A program made the position numbers and the translations under genes. 64,000 nucleotides of DNA from Bacillus_BA songklensis. Lineage in GTDB: Bacteria > Bacillota > Bacilli > Bacillales > Bacillaceae_H. Each line of letters starts with the position of its first letter. Position 1 is the first letter of the stretch. The stretch covers positions 62,001-126,000 of the forward strand of contig NZ_JBHRZT010000072.1 of the NCBI RefSeq assembly GCF_042649685.1, given 5' to 3'. The notes under the pieces were generated by a model. It saw only the letters and a list, made by a program, of their open reading frames with translations, did no database searches and was not told where the DNA came from. This document shows, piece after piece, positions 35,510-44,516 of this stretch.

Positions 35510-35550
35510 AAGCCTGTAATCGTTGTTAAATCAATGGTTACAGGCTTTTT
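35510..35550 (+). terminator. terminator after the tRNA 3' half
   Basis: AGCCTGTAA pairs with TTACAGGCT, then TTTTTG. A similar hairpin follows the right tRNA copy at 46374-46416. The rest of 35551-35859 is AT-rich leader of the dioxygenase gene. Confidence 0.75.
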
Positions 35551-35859
35551 GTTTCTTATAAAACAATTCGGCTATTCTCCCTATTTTTGCATTTTTTACC
35601 CAATCGAACACGAAGATATCATTAGAACATAAAATCTATTAATCTTCAATGGAATACCTCCTTTACATGATTGGTATACATGTTGCTTTTTATATTCTGT
35701 CTCCGAGTAGATCATACACTGGACATTGTGATTAGTACTATTCCTACGAAAATAACAGAAAAATTTAACGTTAAAACAGCATAATTAACTGTATATTCAA
35801 AAAATAATAACTATTACAATAAATCCACAACATCATTTTAAATATAAGGAGTGAATGGA

Positions 35860-36774
35860 ATGACGATTATGCGGATTGGTAGAGCTGAATTAAGAGTGTT
35901 GAATCTCGAAGAATCTGTTAAGTATTACACAAATGTGATTGGACTGGATGAAGTAGGGAGAAGTGAAGGGAAAGTTTATTTAAAAGCATGGGATGAATAT
36001 GATCATCATAGTTTCATTCTTCAAGAAGCTGATTCTCCAGGTCTGGATCACTTTGCTTTTAAAGTAGAACATGAAGACGACTTAGCGATGTATGAGAAAA
36101 AAATTGAGCAGTTTGGATGCACCTTGAAAAGAGTTTCCAAAGGAACAAGATTGGCAGAAGGGGAAGCCATTCGTTTCGAGCTTCCAACCGGGCATCAAGT
36201 TGAATTGTACCATGACATCTTGCGTGTAGGGACAAGGACAGGAACTTTCAATCCCCACCCATGGCCGGACGGGCTGCGGGGCATTGCACCGCATCGTTTG
36301 GATCACTTAGCATTAACAGGAGATGATGTAGGAACGGTGACGAGATTTTTTACGGAAGTTATGGATATGTTTATAAGTGAAAAAATTACAACGATAGACG
36401 GCGAAGAGATGGTAGGAAGCTTTATGTATGCCAGAAATGGTAAAGCTCACGATATTGCCTTTATTAAAGGGCCAGATAAGAAGCTGCATCATGCCGCATT
36501 CTATGTTGATAATTGGTATGACGTGTTAAAGGCGGCGGATATCTTAACGAGAAATAACATCGCAATTGATGTTACTCCTACTCGCCATGGGATTACACGC
36601 GGGGAAACTACCTATTTCTTTGATCCTTCCGGTAACCGCAATGAAGCTTTTACAAGTGGTTATATCACCTATGCTGACTTCCCTACCATTACATGGACGG
36701 AAGATAAAATCGGCCAGGGAATCTTTTATCATAGAAGAGAATTGTCGGAATCATTCGCAAAGGCACTGACTTAA
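35860..36774 (+). CDS. catechol 2,3-dioxygenase (extradiol, type I)
   Basis: 304 residues, two vicinal-oxygen-chelate domains. The iron ligands are His in RLDHLALTG (about 149), His in KLHHAAFYV (about 211) and Glu in NRNEAFTSGY (about 262). The catalytic His/Tyr region is TPTRHGITRGETTYFFDPSG. It opens catechols next to the hydroxyls, giving 2-hydroxymuconic semialdehyde from catechol. ATG 35860 is preferred over GTG 35851 because AAGGAG lies 8 bases before it. First gene of the aromatic segment; the ferredoxin, tautomerase and hydrolase of the same pathway follow. Confidence 0.95.
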   Translation: MTIMRIGRAELRVLNLEESVKYYTNVIGLDEVGRSEGKVYLKAWDEYDHHSFILQEADSPGLDHFAFKVEHEDDLAMYEKKIEQFGCTLKRVSKGTRLAEGEAIRFELPTGHQVELYHDILRVGTRTGTFNPHPWPDGLRGIAPHRLDHLALTGDDVGTVTRFFTEVMDMFISEKITTIDGEEMVGSFMYARNGKAHDIAFIKGPDKKLHHAAFYVDNWYDVLKAADILTRNNIAIDVTPTRHGITRGETTYFFDPSGNRNEAFTSGYITYADFPTITWTEDKIGQGIFYHRRELSESFAKALT

Positions 36775-36812
36775 TAAAAGATAAAAAATACTCTTAAGCG
36801 AGGTGAAGAAAC

Positions 36813-37019
36813 ATGCCGATTAGTCAAGTGCAGTTATTTGAAGGCCTTCCAGCTGAGCAAAAGGAACAGTTAATAAAAGAGACCTCGGATACAGTGGCCA
36901 ATGTCTTGAATACTCCCTTAAGTACCGTTCGTGTGTTGATTCAAGAAATTCCCACAGAGAACTGGGGAATTGCCGGGGAATCAGCCAAAAAGAAACTTAG
37001 TCAGGTTTCAAGTAAATAG
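36813..37019 (+). CDS. 4-oxalocrotonate tautomerase family protein
   Basis: 68 residues. Pro2, which becomes the N-terminal catalytic proline after Met removal, starts PISQVQLFEGLPAEQKEQLI. Length and the VLIQEIPTENWGIAG segment fit 2-hydroxymuconate tautomerase (XylH/DmpI), with Trp near residue 51. It isomerises 2-hydroxymuconate in the oxalocrotonate branch of meta cleavage. 38 bases after the dioxygenase gene, with site GCGAGGTGAAG. Confidence 0.9.
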   Translation: MPISQVQLFEGLPAEQKEQLIKETSDTVANVLNTPLSTVRVLIQEIPTENWGIAGESAKKKLSQVSSK

Positions 37020-37292
37020 TCGAGACTAACGCACCTTTCAATGGTTAGGCGATACTTTTGAGAAATAGCTATATCCAGTGGACACAGATCTGTAGAAAGA
37101 GATTTACTGTGCCGATTTTGAAAGCGCTATCTGTAAGCGTTACCAATTCTTATATCGCAATTAACCTTTCATCCTGCTTCTTATTAGAGGGAGGCAAACA
37201 GACAAGTGGTTTGGCCTTCCTGCACTTAGAGATGTATATAACGAGGGAGGATCATGCTCCTTCTTCATATCACAATAGAGGAGGAAAAGAAA

Positions 37293-38495
37293 ATGGTACA
37301 AAGTAAACTTTTGACACAAGAGAAACCGGACACGGCAGCATTGCTTGCCAGTGCGGAGGCTATAGGAAGGATTGCCGCAAGTGAGGCTATAGAAGCTGAC
37401 CGGAATGCTCGCTTTTCCGATAAGGTATCTAATGCAATTAGGGAAGCCGGAATCCCCAAGCTTTTTCGGCCTAAGAAATATGGAGGGCTTCAAGTGGATG
37501 TACGGACCTATGTAGAGATTATCCGTACGGTGGCTCGGCATAGTGTTGCTGCGGGTTGGTTGACGTACTTTTACGCCGCGCATGAGATCTGGCCTGCCTA
37601 TCTGCCTCCAAAAGGAAGGGATGAGATTCTTGGACAAGACGGTTTGGTGGCCGACGTAGTCGCTCCTATTGGACGTGCCGAGAAGGATGGGGACGGGTAC
37701 CGTCTCTACGGACAATGGAACTTCTGCAGTGGCGTTTTATGGAGTGACTGGATTGGGCTCGGGGCTATGGTCGAGATGCCTGATGGCGAGGGGCCCGAGT
37801 ACTGCTTGGTGGTGGTACCTAAGTCTGATACTAAAATCGTAGAAAACTGGGATACCGTAGGTCTGCGCAGTTCGGGAAGCAATGGAGTACTTGTTGAAGG
37901 CGCCTATATACCATTACACCGTATCCTGCCTGCCCGATATTTGTTAGCTATAGGGAAGCCTGCGGGAGGAGACTTTGACAAGAATGATGCCGTCTATCGC
38001 ATGCCGTTTATGCCTCTGTTCCTGTTAGGCTTTCCAGTGGTGGCCTTAGGCGGCGCAGAACGATTGCTATCGCTCTTCCAGGAACGCACCGAAAAGCGGG
38101 TCCGCGTCTTCAAAGGGGGGAGCAATGAGAAGGATTCCTCCGGTAGCCAGCGGTTACTCGCTGAATTGACAATGCAGTTAAAGGCGGCGGAGGGCCTCTT
38201 GGACCGTTATGTTCGCCAACTTGAGACTTGGCAGGATGAGGGAAAAACTGTCGTGAGCGATGAGGAGCGGGAAGAACTGTTCGCTATACGGGGCCATGTG
38301 GTGAGAACAGCAGCGGATATCGCTACAAGAGTTATGTTGACTCTCGGGGGCACCTCGATCTTTAAAGGAGACCCCGTCGAACTGTTCACGAGGGATCTGT
38401 TGGCGGTAGGCGCACACCCTAACAGCTTGTGGGAGGACGCTATGGCTGCGTATGGCAGAACGCTATTTGGTCTGCCAGGTGATCCAGTCTGGTAA
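37293..38495 (+). CDS. flavin-dependent aromatic hydroxylase, oxygenase component (acyl-CoA dehydrogenase fold)
   Basis: 400 residues of the class D two-component monooxygenase type (HsaA / HpaH-C2 like). ARHSVAAGWLTYFYAAHEIW, YGQWNFCSGVLWSDWIGLGA and DTVGLRSSGSNGVLVEGAYI are the flavin and substrate regions, and LTLGGTSIFKGDPVELFTRD LLA is the C-terminal four-helix motif. It would hydroxylate a phenol to a catechol using reduced flavin supplied by the reductase at 38773. ATG 37293 follows GAGGAGGAAAAG. The gene is clearly richer in G and C than its neighbours, suggesting separate acquisition. Confidence 0.88.
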   Translation: MVQSKLLTQEKPDTAALLASAEAIGRIAASEAIEADRNARFSDKVSNAIREAGIPKLFRPKKYGGLQVDVRTYVEIIRTVARHSVAAGWLTYFYAAHEIWPAYLPPKGRDEILGQDGLVADVVAPIGRAEKDGDGYRLYGQWNFCSGVLWSDWIGLGAMVEMPDGEGPEYCLVVVPKSDTKIVENWDTVGLRSSGSNGVLVEGAYIPLHRILPARYLLAIGKPAGGDFDKNDAVYRMPFMPLFLLGFPVVALGGAERLLSLFQERTEKRVRVFKGGSNEKDSSGSQRLLAELTMQLKAAEGLLDRYVRQLETWQDEGKTVVSDEEREELFAIRGHVVRTAADIATRVMLTLGGTSIFKGDPVELFTRDLLAVGAHPNSLWEDAMAAYGRTLFGLPGDPVW

Positions 38496-38772
38496 GACAG
38501 TAAGCCATATGTCGGTATTTATACGATCGGGTAAATAGTTGTAAATAGCTGAAAACAGTTCCCTCTTTCCCCTTCTTGAGTGTCAGGTTTTGAGAGTCTT
38601 TTTGTAAAGGCTCCATAGATTTTTTGAGAAATTATGATACTCATTGGATGACGATCTTTCATTTCCTGACACATGGAAGGAGAAAGAAATGTAAAACATT
38701 TTGGGATTTAATTTGATTCTAGTTTGCGAGGACTAACAGCAAAAAAACGAATGATAAAGGAGACCGAATGAA

Positions 38773-39258
38773 ATGGATGATCGTATGTTTCGAAACGCAA
38801 TGGGGAAATTTGCGACAGGTGTTACAGTCATTACGACAGAAGTGGAGGATCAGGTGCACGGCATGACGGCCAATGCGTTTATGTCTGTTTCGTTAAATCC
38901 GAAACTAGTGCTTATTTCAATAGGCGAAAAGGCAAAAATGCGTGATCGAATTAGGCAATCTAAAACGTATGCGGTTAGCTTTTTGGCAGAGAACCAGAAA
39001 GAAGTCTCCATGCAATTTGCAGGCCAAATCAAAGAAGAGCGTGAATTTGAATTTGACTGGCTGAATGACATGCCTGTTATCAAGGATGCGTTAGGTGTCT
39101 TAACATGTAACGTGGTTGGGGAGCACGAAGCGGGAGATCACACCCTGTTTATTGGGGAGGTAACGGATATTCGTCTGAAGGAAGAAGTGGAACCATTAGT
39201 ATTTTACCAGGGTAAATACCGTGAATTGACAGCTTTAAAAGAAAGTATTCCTAATTAA
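38773..39258 (+). CDS. flavin reductase component
   Basis: 161 residues, flavin reductase-like fold: MFRNAMGKFATGVTVITTEV, HGMTANAFMSVSLNPKLVLI SIG, TYAVSFLAENQKEVSMQFAG and FIGEVTDIRLKEEVEPLVFY QGKYREL. It matches HpaC/HsaB-type partners that reduce FMN or FAD with NAD(P)H and pass it to the oxygenase encoded just upstream. AAAGGAGACC ribosome site. The 280-base gap before it holds only AT-rich sequence. Confidence 0.92.
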   Translation: MDDRMFRNAMGKFATGVTVITTEVEDQVHGMTANAFMSVSLNPKLVLISIGEKAKMRDRIRQSKTYAVSFLAENQKEVSMQFAGQIKEEREFEFDWLNDMPVIKDALGVLTCNVVGEHEAGDHTLFIGEVTDIRLKEEVEPLVFYQGKYRELTALKESIPN

Positions 39259-39289
39259 CTATTCCGTTTAAAAGAAGGGGCTGAATGAT

Positions 39290-40156
39290 TTGGAAACAGT
39301 GTACCTTACCCATTGTCCAGACTTTTCCTTGCCGCAGCCAGAGCCTTGTGTAATTGCAATGGGCTTTTTTGATGGGGTCCACATCGGCCATCAACAGGTG
39401 ATTGCTACTGCCAAAAAAATCGCCGAGAAAAGAAAGGTAAAGCTAGCGGTGATGACGTTTTTCCCCCACCCTAAAGAGGTGCTTAGCCATGGGAAAGCCA
39501 GGATGGCTTATCTAACACCGATAGAAACAAAAGGGGAAAATTTTGCTAGACTAGGTGTTGATAAGTTGTATGTGATCAAGTTTGATATGAACTTTGCAGA
39601 GCTTTCACCAAAGGAATTCATCAATAAATATGTTGTTGGCCTAGGGGCTGTCCATGTAGTGGCAGGTTTTGACTTTACGTATGGATACAGGGGACAAGGG
39701 AATATGGAAACAATCAGCGCTGACGGTAATGGATGTTTTCAGGTGACTACTGTTTCTAAACTTGAACATGGTGGCCGGAAAATTAGTTCTACCTTAATTA
39801 GAGAATTGCTATCTAAAGGTGATGTGGGAGATATCGCCCCATATTTAGGGGACTTTTATGAGACAAGAGGAGAGGTTCTCCTATACAGTAGGAGTCAAAA
39901 AAGGGGAAGTTTAAAGGCTGAAATATCAACTTATCCCTACTACACATTACCAGCGGATGGATTCTATGAAATTGAAGCCCATGTTGAAAATCATGTCTAT
40001 CACGGAGTCTCACATGTTCGTTCGAAGAGGGGGGGTTCCATCACGATGGAGATTGAGCTATTTTATCTTCGCAAGAATATTCGGGATTGGACGATTAAAA
40101 TCAAATGGCTTAATCGTTTGTCAGAGAGTAAAAAAGTAAAAATGAAAGCAAATTAG
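39290..40156 (+). CDS. RibF-like FAD synthetase
   Basis: 288 residues from TTG 39290. The nucleotidyltransferase domain is clear: AMGFFDGVHIGHQQVIATAK (residues about 23-42), VVAGFDFTYGYRGQGNMETI and ISSTLIRELLSKGDV. The C-terminal 100 residues only weakly resemble the riboflavin kinase domain, and the kinase TxxxN motif is not evident. It probably makes FAD from FMN and ATP. Its place between hydroxylase and ferredoxin genes suggests a dedicated flavin supply for the monooxygenase. Confidence 0.85.
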   Translation: METVYLTHCPDFSLPQPEPCVIAMGFFDGVHIGHQQVIATAKKIAEKRKVKLAVMTFFPHPKEVLSHGKARMAYLTPIETKGENFARLGVDKLYVIKFDMNFAELSPKEFINKYVVGLGAVHVVAGFDFTYGYRGQGNMETISADGNGCFQVTTVSKLEHGGRKISSTLIRELLSKGDVGDIAPYLGDFYETRGEVLLYSRSQKRGSLKAEISTYPYYTLPADGFYEIEAHVENHVYHGVSHVRSKRGGSITMEIELFYLRKNIRDWTIKIKWLNRLSESKKVKMKAN

Positions 40157-40894
40157 TATACTATTCAACTATCCATCCCTATGTTCTTTACTGGTTTAAT
40201 ATTCTAGTTAAGAAGATGGTCGAAAAATAAAGAGAATTGTCAAAATAAATAGTATATTCATAATAAGTAATTAATTAGTGTATTATCTCTTCATTGAAGA
40301 GGTGGATGATAAATATAAGTCTATTCAAACATACAAGAATCATAAGCGTAGATGGTGAAGGCATGACAGGGAGATTTAGCTGAGTCACAAGAGCATGAAG
40401 ATATGAACTTACCCAACGTTTAGTAACTCTTTCCTCCTCCTCCTCCTATTGTCCATTCTTACAATGCTATGCACATATTTTAGTATAATAAATAGTTTAT
40501 TCAAGCCTTTTTTATCAATATTGACCATTCATTTGCAAAGGTAGTTTCAAATGCTTGTAAGGGAAGAGGAGTGTGCAGAAACTGCAAAAATAAAATTGAA
40601 AAAGGAATTTTTGAAAGCGCAACCAATTATAAGGCTGTACTCATTTAAAAAGTTGGATCGTGAGTATATGAGGACATATCTCCAATTCCCCGTCGTACAG
40701 GACTCAGTTTTCTTCATTCTGATGTCACGCCCGTACTTTAACAAAGCGAAAATTTAGTTAAACGCTCTGGGTCACTATTGATCATTCATCGTCGGATGGC
40801 ACGAACTATATATGATGAAACTATGCTGAAAGCCGAGGAGAAAACGTTTGGAAGCAGGATTCAGGTAATAGGGATCATTAAGGGGGGAAGAATC
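40157..40894. other. intergenic region upstream of the ferredoxin gene
   Basis: 740 bases, AT-rich. It contains two near-identical motifs, AATAGTATATTCA (40250-40262) and AATAGTTTATTCA (near 40490), and TATTCAACTATCC at 40162-40174, which matches sites near 8.9 and 9.6 kb. A 68-codon frame (40551-40757) has no persuasive protein features. Regulatory sites for the operon regulated by the PucR-type protein may lie here. Confidence 0.4.
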
Positions 40895-41197
40895 ATGTTT
40901 ACAGTAAAAGTAATGGATTATAACGAGGGTAACCCCGAATTGTCATGCCATGATAGTGAAAGCTTGCTTGATGCAGCAAATAAGAGGGGGATAAAAATTC
41001 CTTATGCTTGTAAGGGTGGAGGATGCGGGATGTGCAAAATTAAAGTTGAGGAAGGAGACTTTGAAAGAGGGCCCAGCTCAAAAGAGGTGCTTCCTGATGC
41101 CGAAAGGACGATGAATTATACGTTAGCATGTAAAACTTACCCAAAAAGCGATATGAAGATTCTTATTGATATGTCTAAATTCATTCATTCTTCTTAG
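40895..41197 (+). CDS. [2Fe-2S] ferredoxin, XylT/DmpQ-like
   Basis: 100 residues with a plant-type cluster motif YACKGGGCGMCKIKV (Cys-x4-Cys-x2-Cys) and the fourth Cys in YTLACKTYP. In meta-cleavage operons this small ferredoxin re-reduces the iron of catechol 2,3-dioxygenase after inactivation, and that role fits here. ATG 40895 follows AGGGGGGAAG; the frame is open upstream to 40778 without a ribosome site. The regulator gene begins 12 bases after its stop. Confidence 0.92.
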   Translation: MFTVKVMDYNEGNPELSCHDSESLLDAANKRGIKIPYACKGGGCGMCKIKVEEGDFERGPSSKEVLPDAERTMNYTLACKTYPKSDMKILIDMSKFIHSS

Positions 41198-41208
41198 GTG
41201 GTGGAAAC

Positions 41209-43140
41209 GTGAAGGCTAACGAGCTGGATTTATCAATGTTATATAAAATTTCTACTCAACACAACCAAGACGATCCACAAGAACGAATGATCACGATACC
41301 AACGGCTGCCATGGGAATGCTTCGCCGGGAACTCATTGAAACAATAGGATTGGAGCGGACGAAAGGTTTCCTTCTGCGACATGGATGGCACTGCGGAGTC
41401 AGTGATGCGCGAAAAGTAAAAGAGCTACCTTGGGAGAACAAAAGGGAACTTTTATTAGCAGGTCCGAAAATGCATACGCTGCATGGCCACCTGAAAGTGG
41501 AGGTTGTGGTCGCCGAAGCCGATTTTTCGAAAGGAACGATACACCATGAAGGAATATGGAAAAATTCCTATGAGGCTGAAGAACATCTTAAAAGGTTTGG
41601 TCTTAGTGACCAGCCTGTTTGTCACACGTTAGTTGGCTATGCGAGCGGGTACTTGTCTTCGATTCTTGGAAAAAAAGTCATTGCCAAAGAGATTCAATGT
41701 AAAGCAATGGGACATGAACACTGCCGGGCTGTCTGTCACACTGTGAAAGAATGGAACGGGGAAGTAGATCAAGAGCTGAAATATTATAAGATGGATAATA
41801 TTATTGATGAACTTGACCAAACGTTTGAAAAACTAAAAATCGAAAGAGACAATCTCAGTAAAGCGTATGAAGTTCATCAAAAGCTCACAGAAGAGGTGCT
41901 TAAAGAAAATGACTTATCCTCAATCGCGAGTGCTCTACATCAAATTACGGAGCTGCCTGTTTTTATAGAGGATGTAAACTTGTATCCTTTGGCTGTGGCG
42001 GGTCTGTCCCAACCAGAGTCCTATTTTTATTCCGAAAAATCAGAAAAGGCAGTCAATCAAATGGTTCTAAAGCGCTCCGGAAATTTAAAGAATTTAAAAC
42101 AAACAGTATTCTTTGAGTTTTCGGCTGATTGTAAAAAGCTTATTACTCCAATTTATCTGCATAGAAAAATCATCGGATATTGTTCTTTTCTTTACCGAGA
42201 AACACGGCCGCAGGAAGTGGATAAATTGATTTTAGAACAAGGAGCGGTGGCTTGTTCGCTTTATTTATTAAACGAACGTACACGCATTAATACGGAACAA
42301 CGGATCCAGGGTAATTTCTTAGATGATATTTTATCTAATCGTATTACTTCCGAGGAAATGGCTAAGAGAGCTTACTACATTGGCTTTCAATTGAATGCTC
42401 CTTATTTTATGATTGGAATCTGCGGATCGCTTCAAAAGCCATCAGTTAAGGAGGAACTAGAATTCAACGATGATTTGATTAATGAACTCTCTATATTCCT
42501 AAAAGATAGAAAAATAAATGCTTTATTAGGTCAAAAATCAGGAAACATCGTTATTCTTTTATCTGAATGCCTGTTGCTAAAAAGCCACATGAATAAGCAA
42601 AGTTTTTGTAAAGCATTGTTTGATTATTGTTCCAATAAATATCCTCAATATTTATTCAAGTTAGGAATTAGTTCAAGTTCCGATTCAATTGAAGAGGCTC
42701 CTCAATTATCCGATGAGAGTTTTTCGGCATTAAGGATTGCGAATCGGCATCAAAAGATCGTCTTTTTTGACTCCTTAGGTATTGAAGGAGTCATGTTCCA
42801 AATGAAAAATGTAAGCCCTATCCAAAAATTTATTCAAAAAAAATTAGGCAATTTAATTGAAGAAGATAAAAGCAGGGATATGGAATTGACCAAAACGCTT
42901 TATTATTATTTGAGTCATGGCTGCAATGTCCATAAAACAGCTCGGGCCATGAACTTTTCCATTAGTGGGCTAAGGTATCGACTGCAGAAGTTAAATGAGA
43001 TTTTACAAACCGACATCAACCTTCCTAGTGTCGGCTACCAAATGTATTTATCTCTCCAGTTTTTGATTTATTGGGGACAATTGGATATCGATGTAGATAT
43101 CGATCTGGATTTAGATGAAAAGGAAAGGGGTACAGATTGA
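41209..43140 (+). CDS. aromatic-responsive regulator: XylR_N + V4R + PucR-type HTH
   Basis: 643 residues from GTG 41209. Residues about 5-110 are the XylR_N sensor (AMGMLRRELIETIGLERTKG FLLRHGW, AGPKMHTLHGHLKVEVV). About 120-185 is a V4R domain with its Cys/His set (YASGYLSS, IQCKAMGHEHCRAVCH). A coiled linker and a GGDEF-like middle region follow. The end (SHGCNVHKTARAMNFSISGL RYRLQKLNEIL) is the PucR C-terminal helix-turn-helix. There is no sigma-54 AAA+ domain, so unlike Pseudomonas XylR/DmpR it would act without sigma-54. It likely activates this operon on binding a phenol. Confidence 0.88.
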   Translation: MKANELDLSMLYKISTQHNQDDPQERMITIPTAAMGMLRRELIETIGLERTKGFLLRHGWHCGVSDARKVKELPWENKRELLLAGPKMHTLHGHLKVEVVVAEADFSKGTIHHEGIWKNSYEAEEHLKRFGLSDQPVCHTLVGYASGYLSSILGKKVIAKEIQCKAMGHEHCRAVCHTVKEWNGEVDQELKYYKMDNIIDELDQTFEKLKIERDNLSKAYEVHQKLTEEVLKENDLSSIASALHQITELPVFIEDVNLYPLAVAGLSQPESYFYSEKSEKAVNQMVLKRSGNLKNLKQTVFFEFSADCKKLITPIYLHRKIIGYCSFLYRETRPQEVDKLILEQGAVACSLYLLNERTRINTEQRIQGNFLDDILSNRITSEEMAKRAYYIGFQLNAPYFMIGICGSLQKPSVKEELEFNDDLINELSIFLKDRKINALLGQKSGNIVILLSECLLLKSHMNKQSFCKALFDYCSNKYPQYLFKLGISSSSDSIEEAPQLSDESFSALRIANRHQKIVFFDSLGIEGVMFQMKNVSPIQKFIQKKLGNLIEEDKSRDMELTKTLYYYLSHGCNVHKTARAMNFSISGLRYRLQKLNEILQTDINLPSVGYQMYLSLQFLIYWGQLDIDVDIDLDLDEKERGTD

Positions 43141-43292
43141 AGCAGCGGTTGCTTCGATCAATACATAGTTTGTAACCCGCTCTAACGGGCAGTCTCCCCT
43201 CTGCTGATTGAAGATTCCATATATATCACTCGCAGGTATGGAAGATGGTGAAATCTGAATGGTTGTAATAAATCATAAACGAGGTGTATATC

Positions 43293-43652
43293 ATGCAAGT
43301 TACCGATGAGAGAATGGTTTATTGGGCAAACCATTTAAAAAAAGCCGAAGAGAACCATAAGGGTGTTGAGCCGCTAACATCCATTGATCAAGAGATGACA
43401 GTAGAGACTGCCTATCAGATTCAATTAGTAAATATTCAACGAAAGATCGATTTAGGACAGCGAATTGCAGGAAAAAAAATAGGGTTAACATCATTGGCGA
43501 TGCAAAATTTGTTAGGAGTCAATGAGCCGGATTATGGTCATTTATTAGATGACATGATAGTAGAAAATGGAGGACATCTTTCTTATAAAAAGGTTCTTCA
43601 ACCAAAAGTGGAAGCGGAAATCGCAAAGAAGAAAGTAAAATCACTAGTTTAA
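43293..43652 (+). pseudogene. 2-keto-4-pentenoate hydratase, C-terminally truncated
   Basis: 119 residues. VETAYQIQLVNIQRKIDLGQ RIAGKKIGLTSLAMQNLLGV NEPDYGHLL is the N-terminal half of DmpE/XylJ-type hydratases. The frame ends at PKVEAEIAKKKVKSLV, just where the family continues with its catalytic Glu-containing region; the other 140 residues are absent. The next gene, a full-length paralogue, begins 17 bases later. A deletion removed the C-terminal half, so the hydratase is probably inactive. Confidence 0.8.
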
Positions 43653-43669
43653 TAAGGAGGCGCTGAGCA

Positions 43670-44461
43670 TTGAAAGATCATTCCTATTTAGCGGTAGCAG
43701 AGTTTTTGAACGAAGCGGAACAGGAAAAAAGGGAAGTGATTCGCATCACGGAAGATTATCCTGATCTTTCTGTTGAGGAGTCATACAAAATACAAGAGGA
43801 ATTAATCAACATGAAAGTAAATAGTGGACATCGCATCATTGGGTCGAAAATGGGGCTGACAAGTCATGCGAAAATGAAACAAATGAATGTTGAAGAACCA
43901 CTTTATGGATATATTTTTGACTATATGGTGGTCCCAAGCGGCGGAGAAATCCATATGAGCGAATTAATTCATCCGAAGGTAGAAGTGGAAATCGCTTTTA
44001 TTTTAGGTGAAGACCTAGAGGGGCCCGAGGTAACAAGAACGCAAGTATTATCGGCAACAAAGTATGTCACGCCAGCTCTCGAAATCATTGATAGCCGTTA
44101 TAAAGATTTCAAGTTCACTTTGCCCGATGTTATTGCGGATAACGCTTCTTCGTCAAGGGTTGTAATCGGTAATACACTGACTTCGCTCAACTCGTTAAAT
44201 ATCGATTTAGATTTAGTAGGAGCAACATTATATATAAATGGTGAGGTAAAGGCTTGCGGAGCCGGGGCAGCGGTGTTGGATCATCCGGCGAATTCTGTCG
44301 CTGTCTTAGCCAATATGTTGGCCCGCAAAGGAGAAAAGTTAAAAGCAGGAGACATCATTTTAACCGGAGGGATCACTGAAGCGATTATGCTTTCAGTAGG
44401 AGATACAGTCAGCGGACAGCTAGATCAGCTGGGAGATGTCTCGTTAACGGTAAAAGAATAG
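43670..44461 (+). CDS. 4-oxalocrotonate decarboxylase / 2-keto-4-pentenoate hydratase family
   Basis: 263 residues from TTG 43670 with AAGGAGGCG. Full-length FAH-like hydratase/decarboxylase: GHRIIGSKMGLTSHAKMKQM, HPKVEVEIAFILGEDLEGPE (metal Glu residues), DNASSSRVVIGN and KAGDIILTGGITEAIMLSVG. Among paralogues, the EEPLYGYIFDYMV region favours decarboxylase (XylI/DmpH). It would convert 2-oxo-3-hexenedioate to 2-oxopent-4-enoate. It may also have to replace the truncated hydratase upstream. Confidence 0.88.
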   Translation: MKDHSYLAVAEFLNEAEQEKREVIRITEDYPDLSVEESYKIQEELINMKVNSGHRIIGSKMGLTSHAKMKQMNVEEPLYGYIFDYMVVPSGGEIHMSELIHPKVEVEIAFILGEDLEGPEVTRTQVLSATKYVTPALEIIDSRYKDFKFTLPDVIADNASSSRVVIGNTLTSLNSLNIDLDLVGATLYINGEVKACGAGAAVLDHPANSVAVLANMLARKGEKLKAGDIILTGGITEAIMLSVGDTVSGQLDQLGDVSLTVKE

Positions 44462-44516
44462 AGTTAGAATAGCCGTTTATTAATGGAATTTTACTTTTAA
44501 AAGGAGGTTTTTCTTC

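Noticed and set aside
40551..40757. A 68-codon plus-strand frame before the ferredoxin gene
   Set aside because: Weak ribosome site, mixed composition and no family pattern; overlaps an equally long frame on the other strand.
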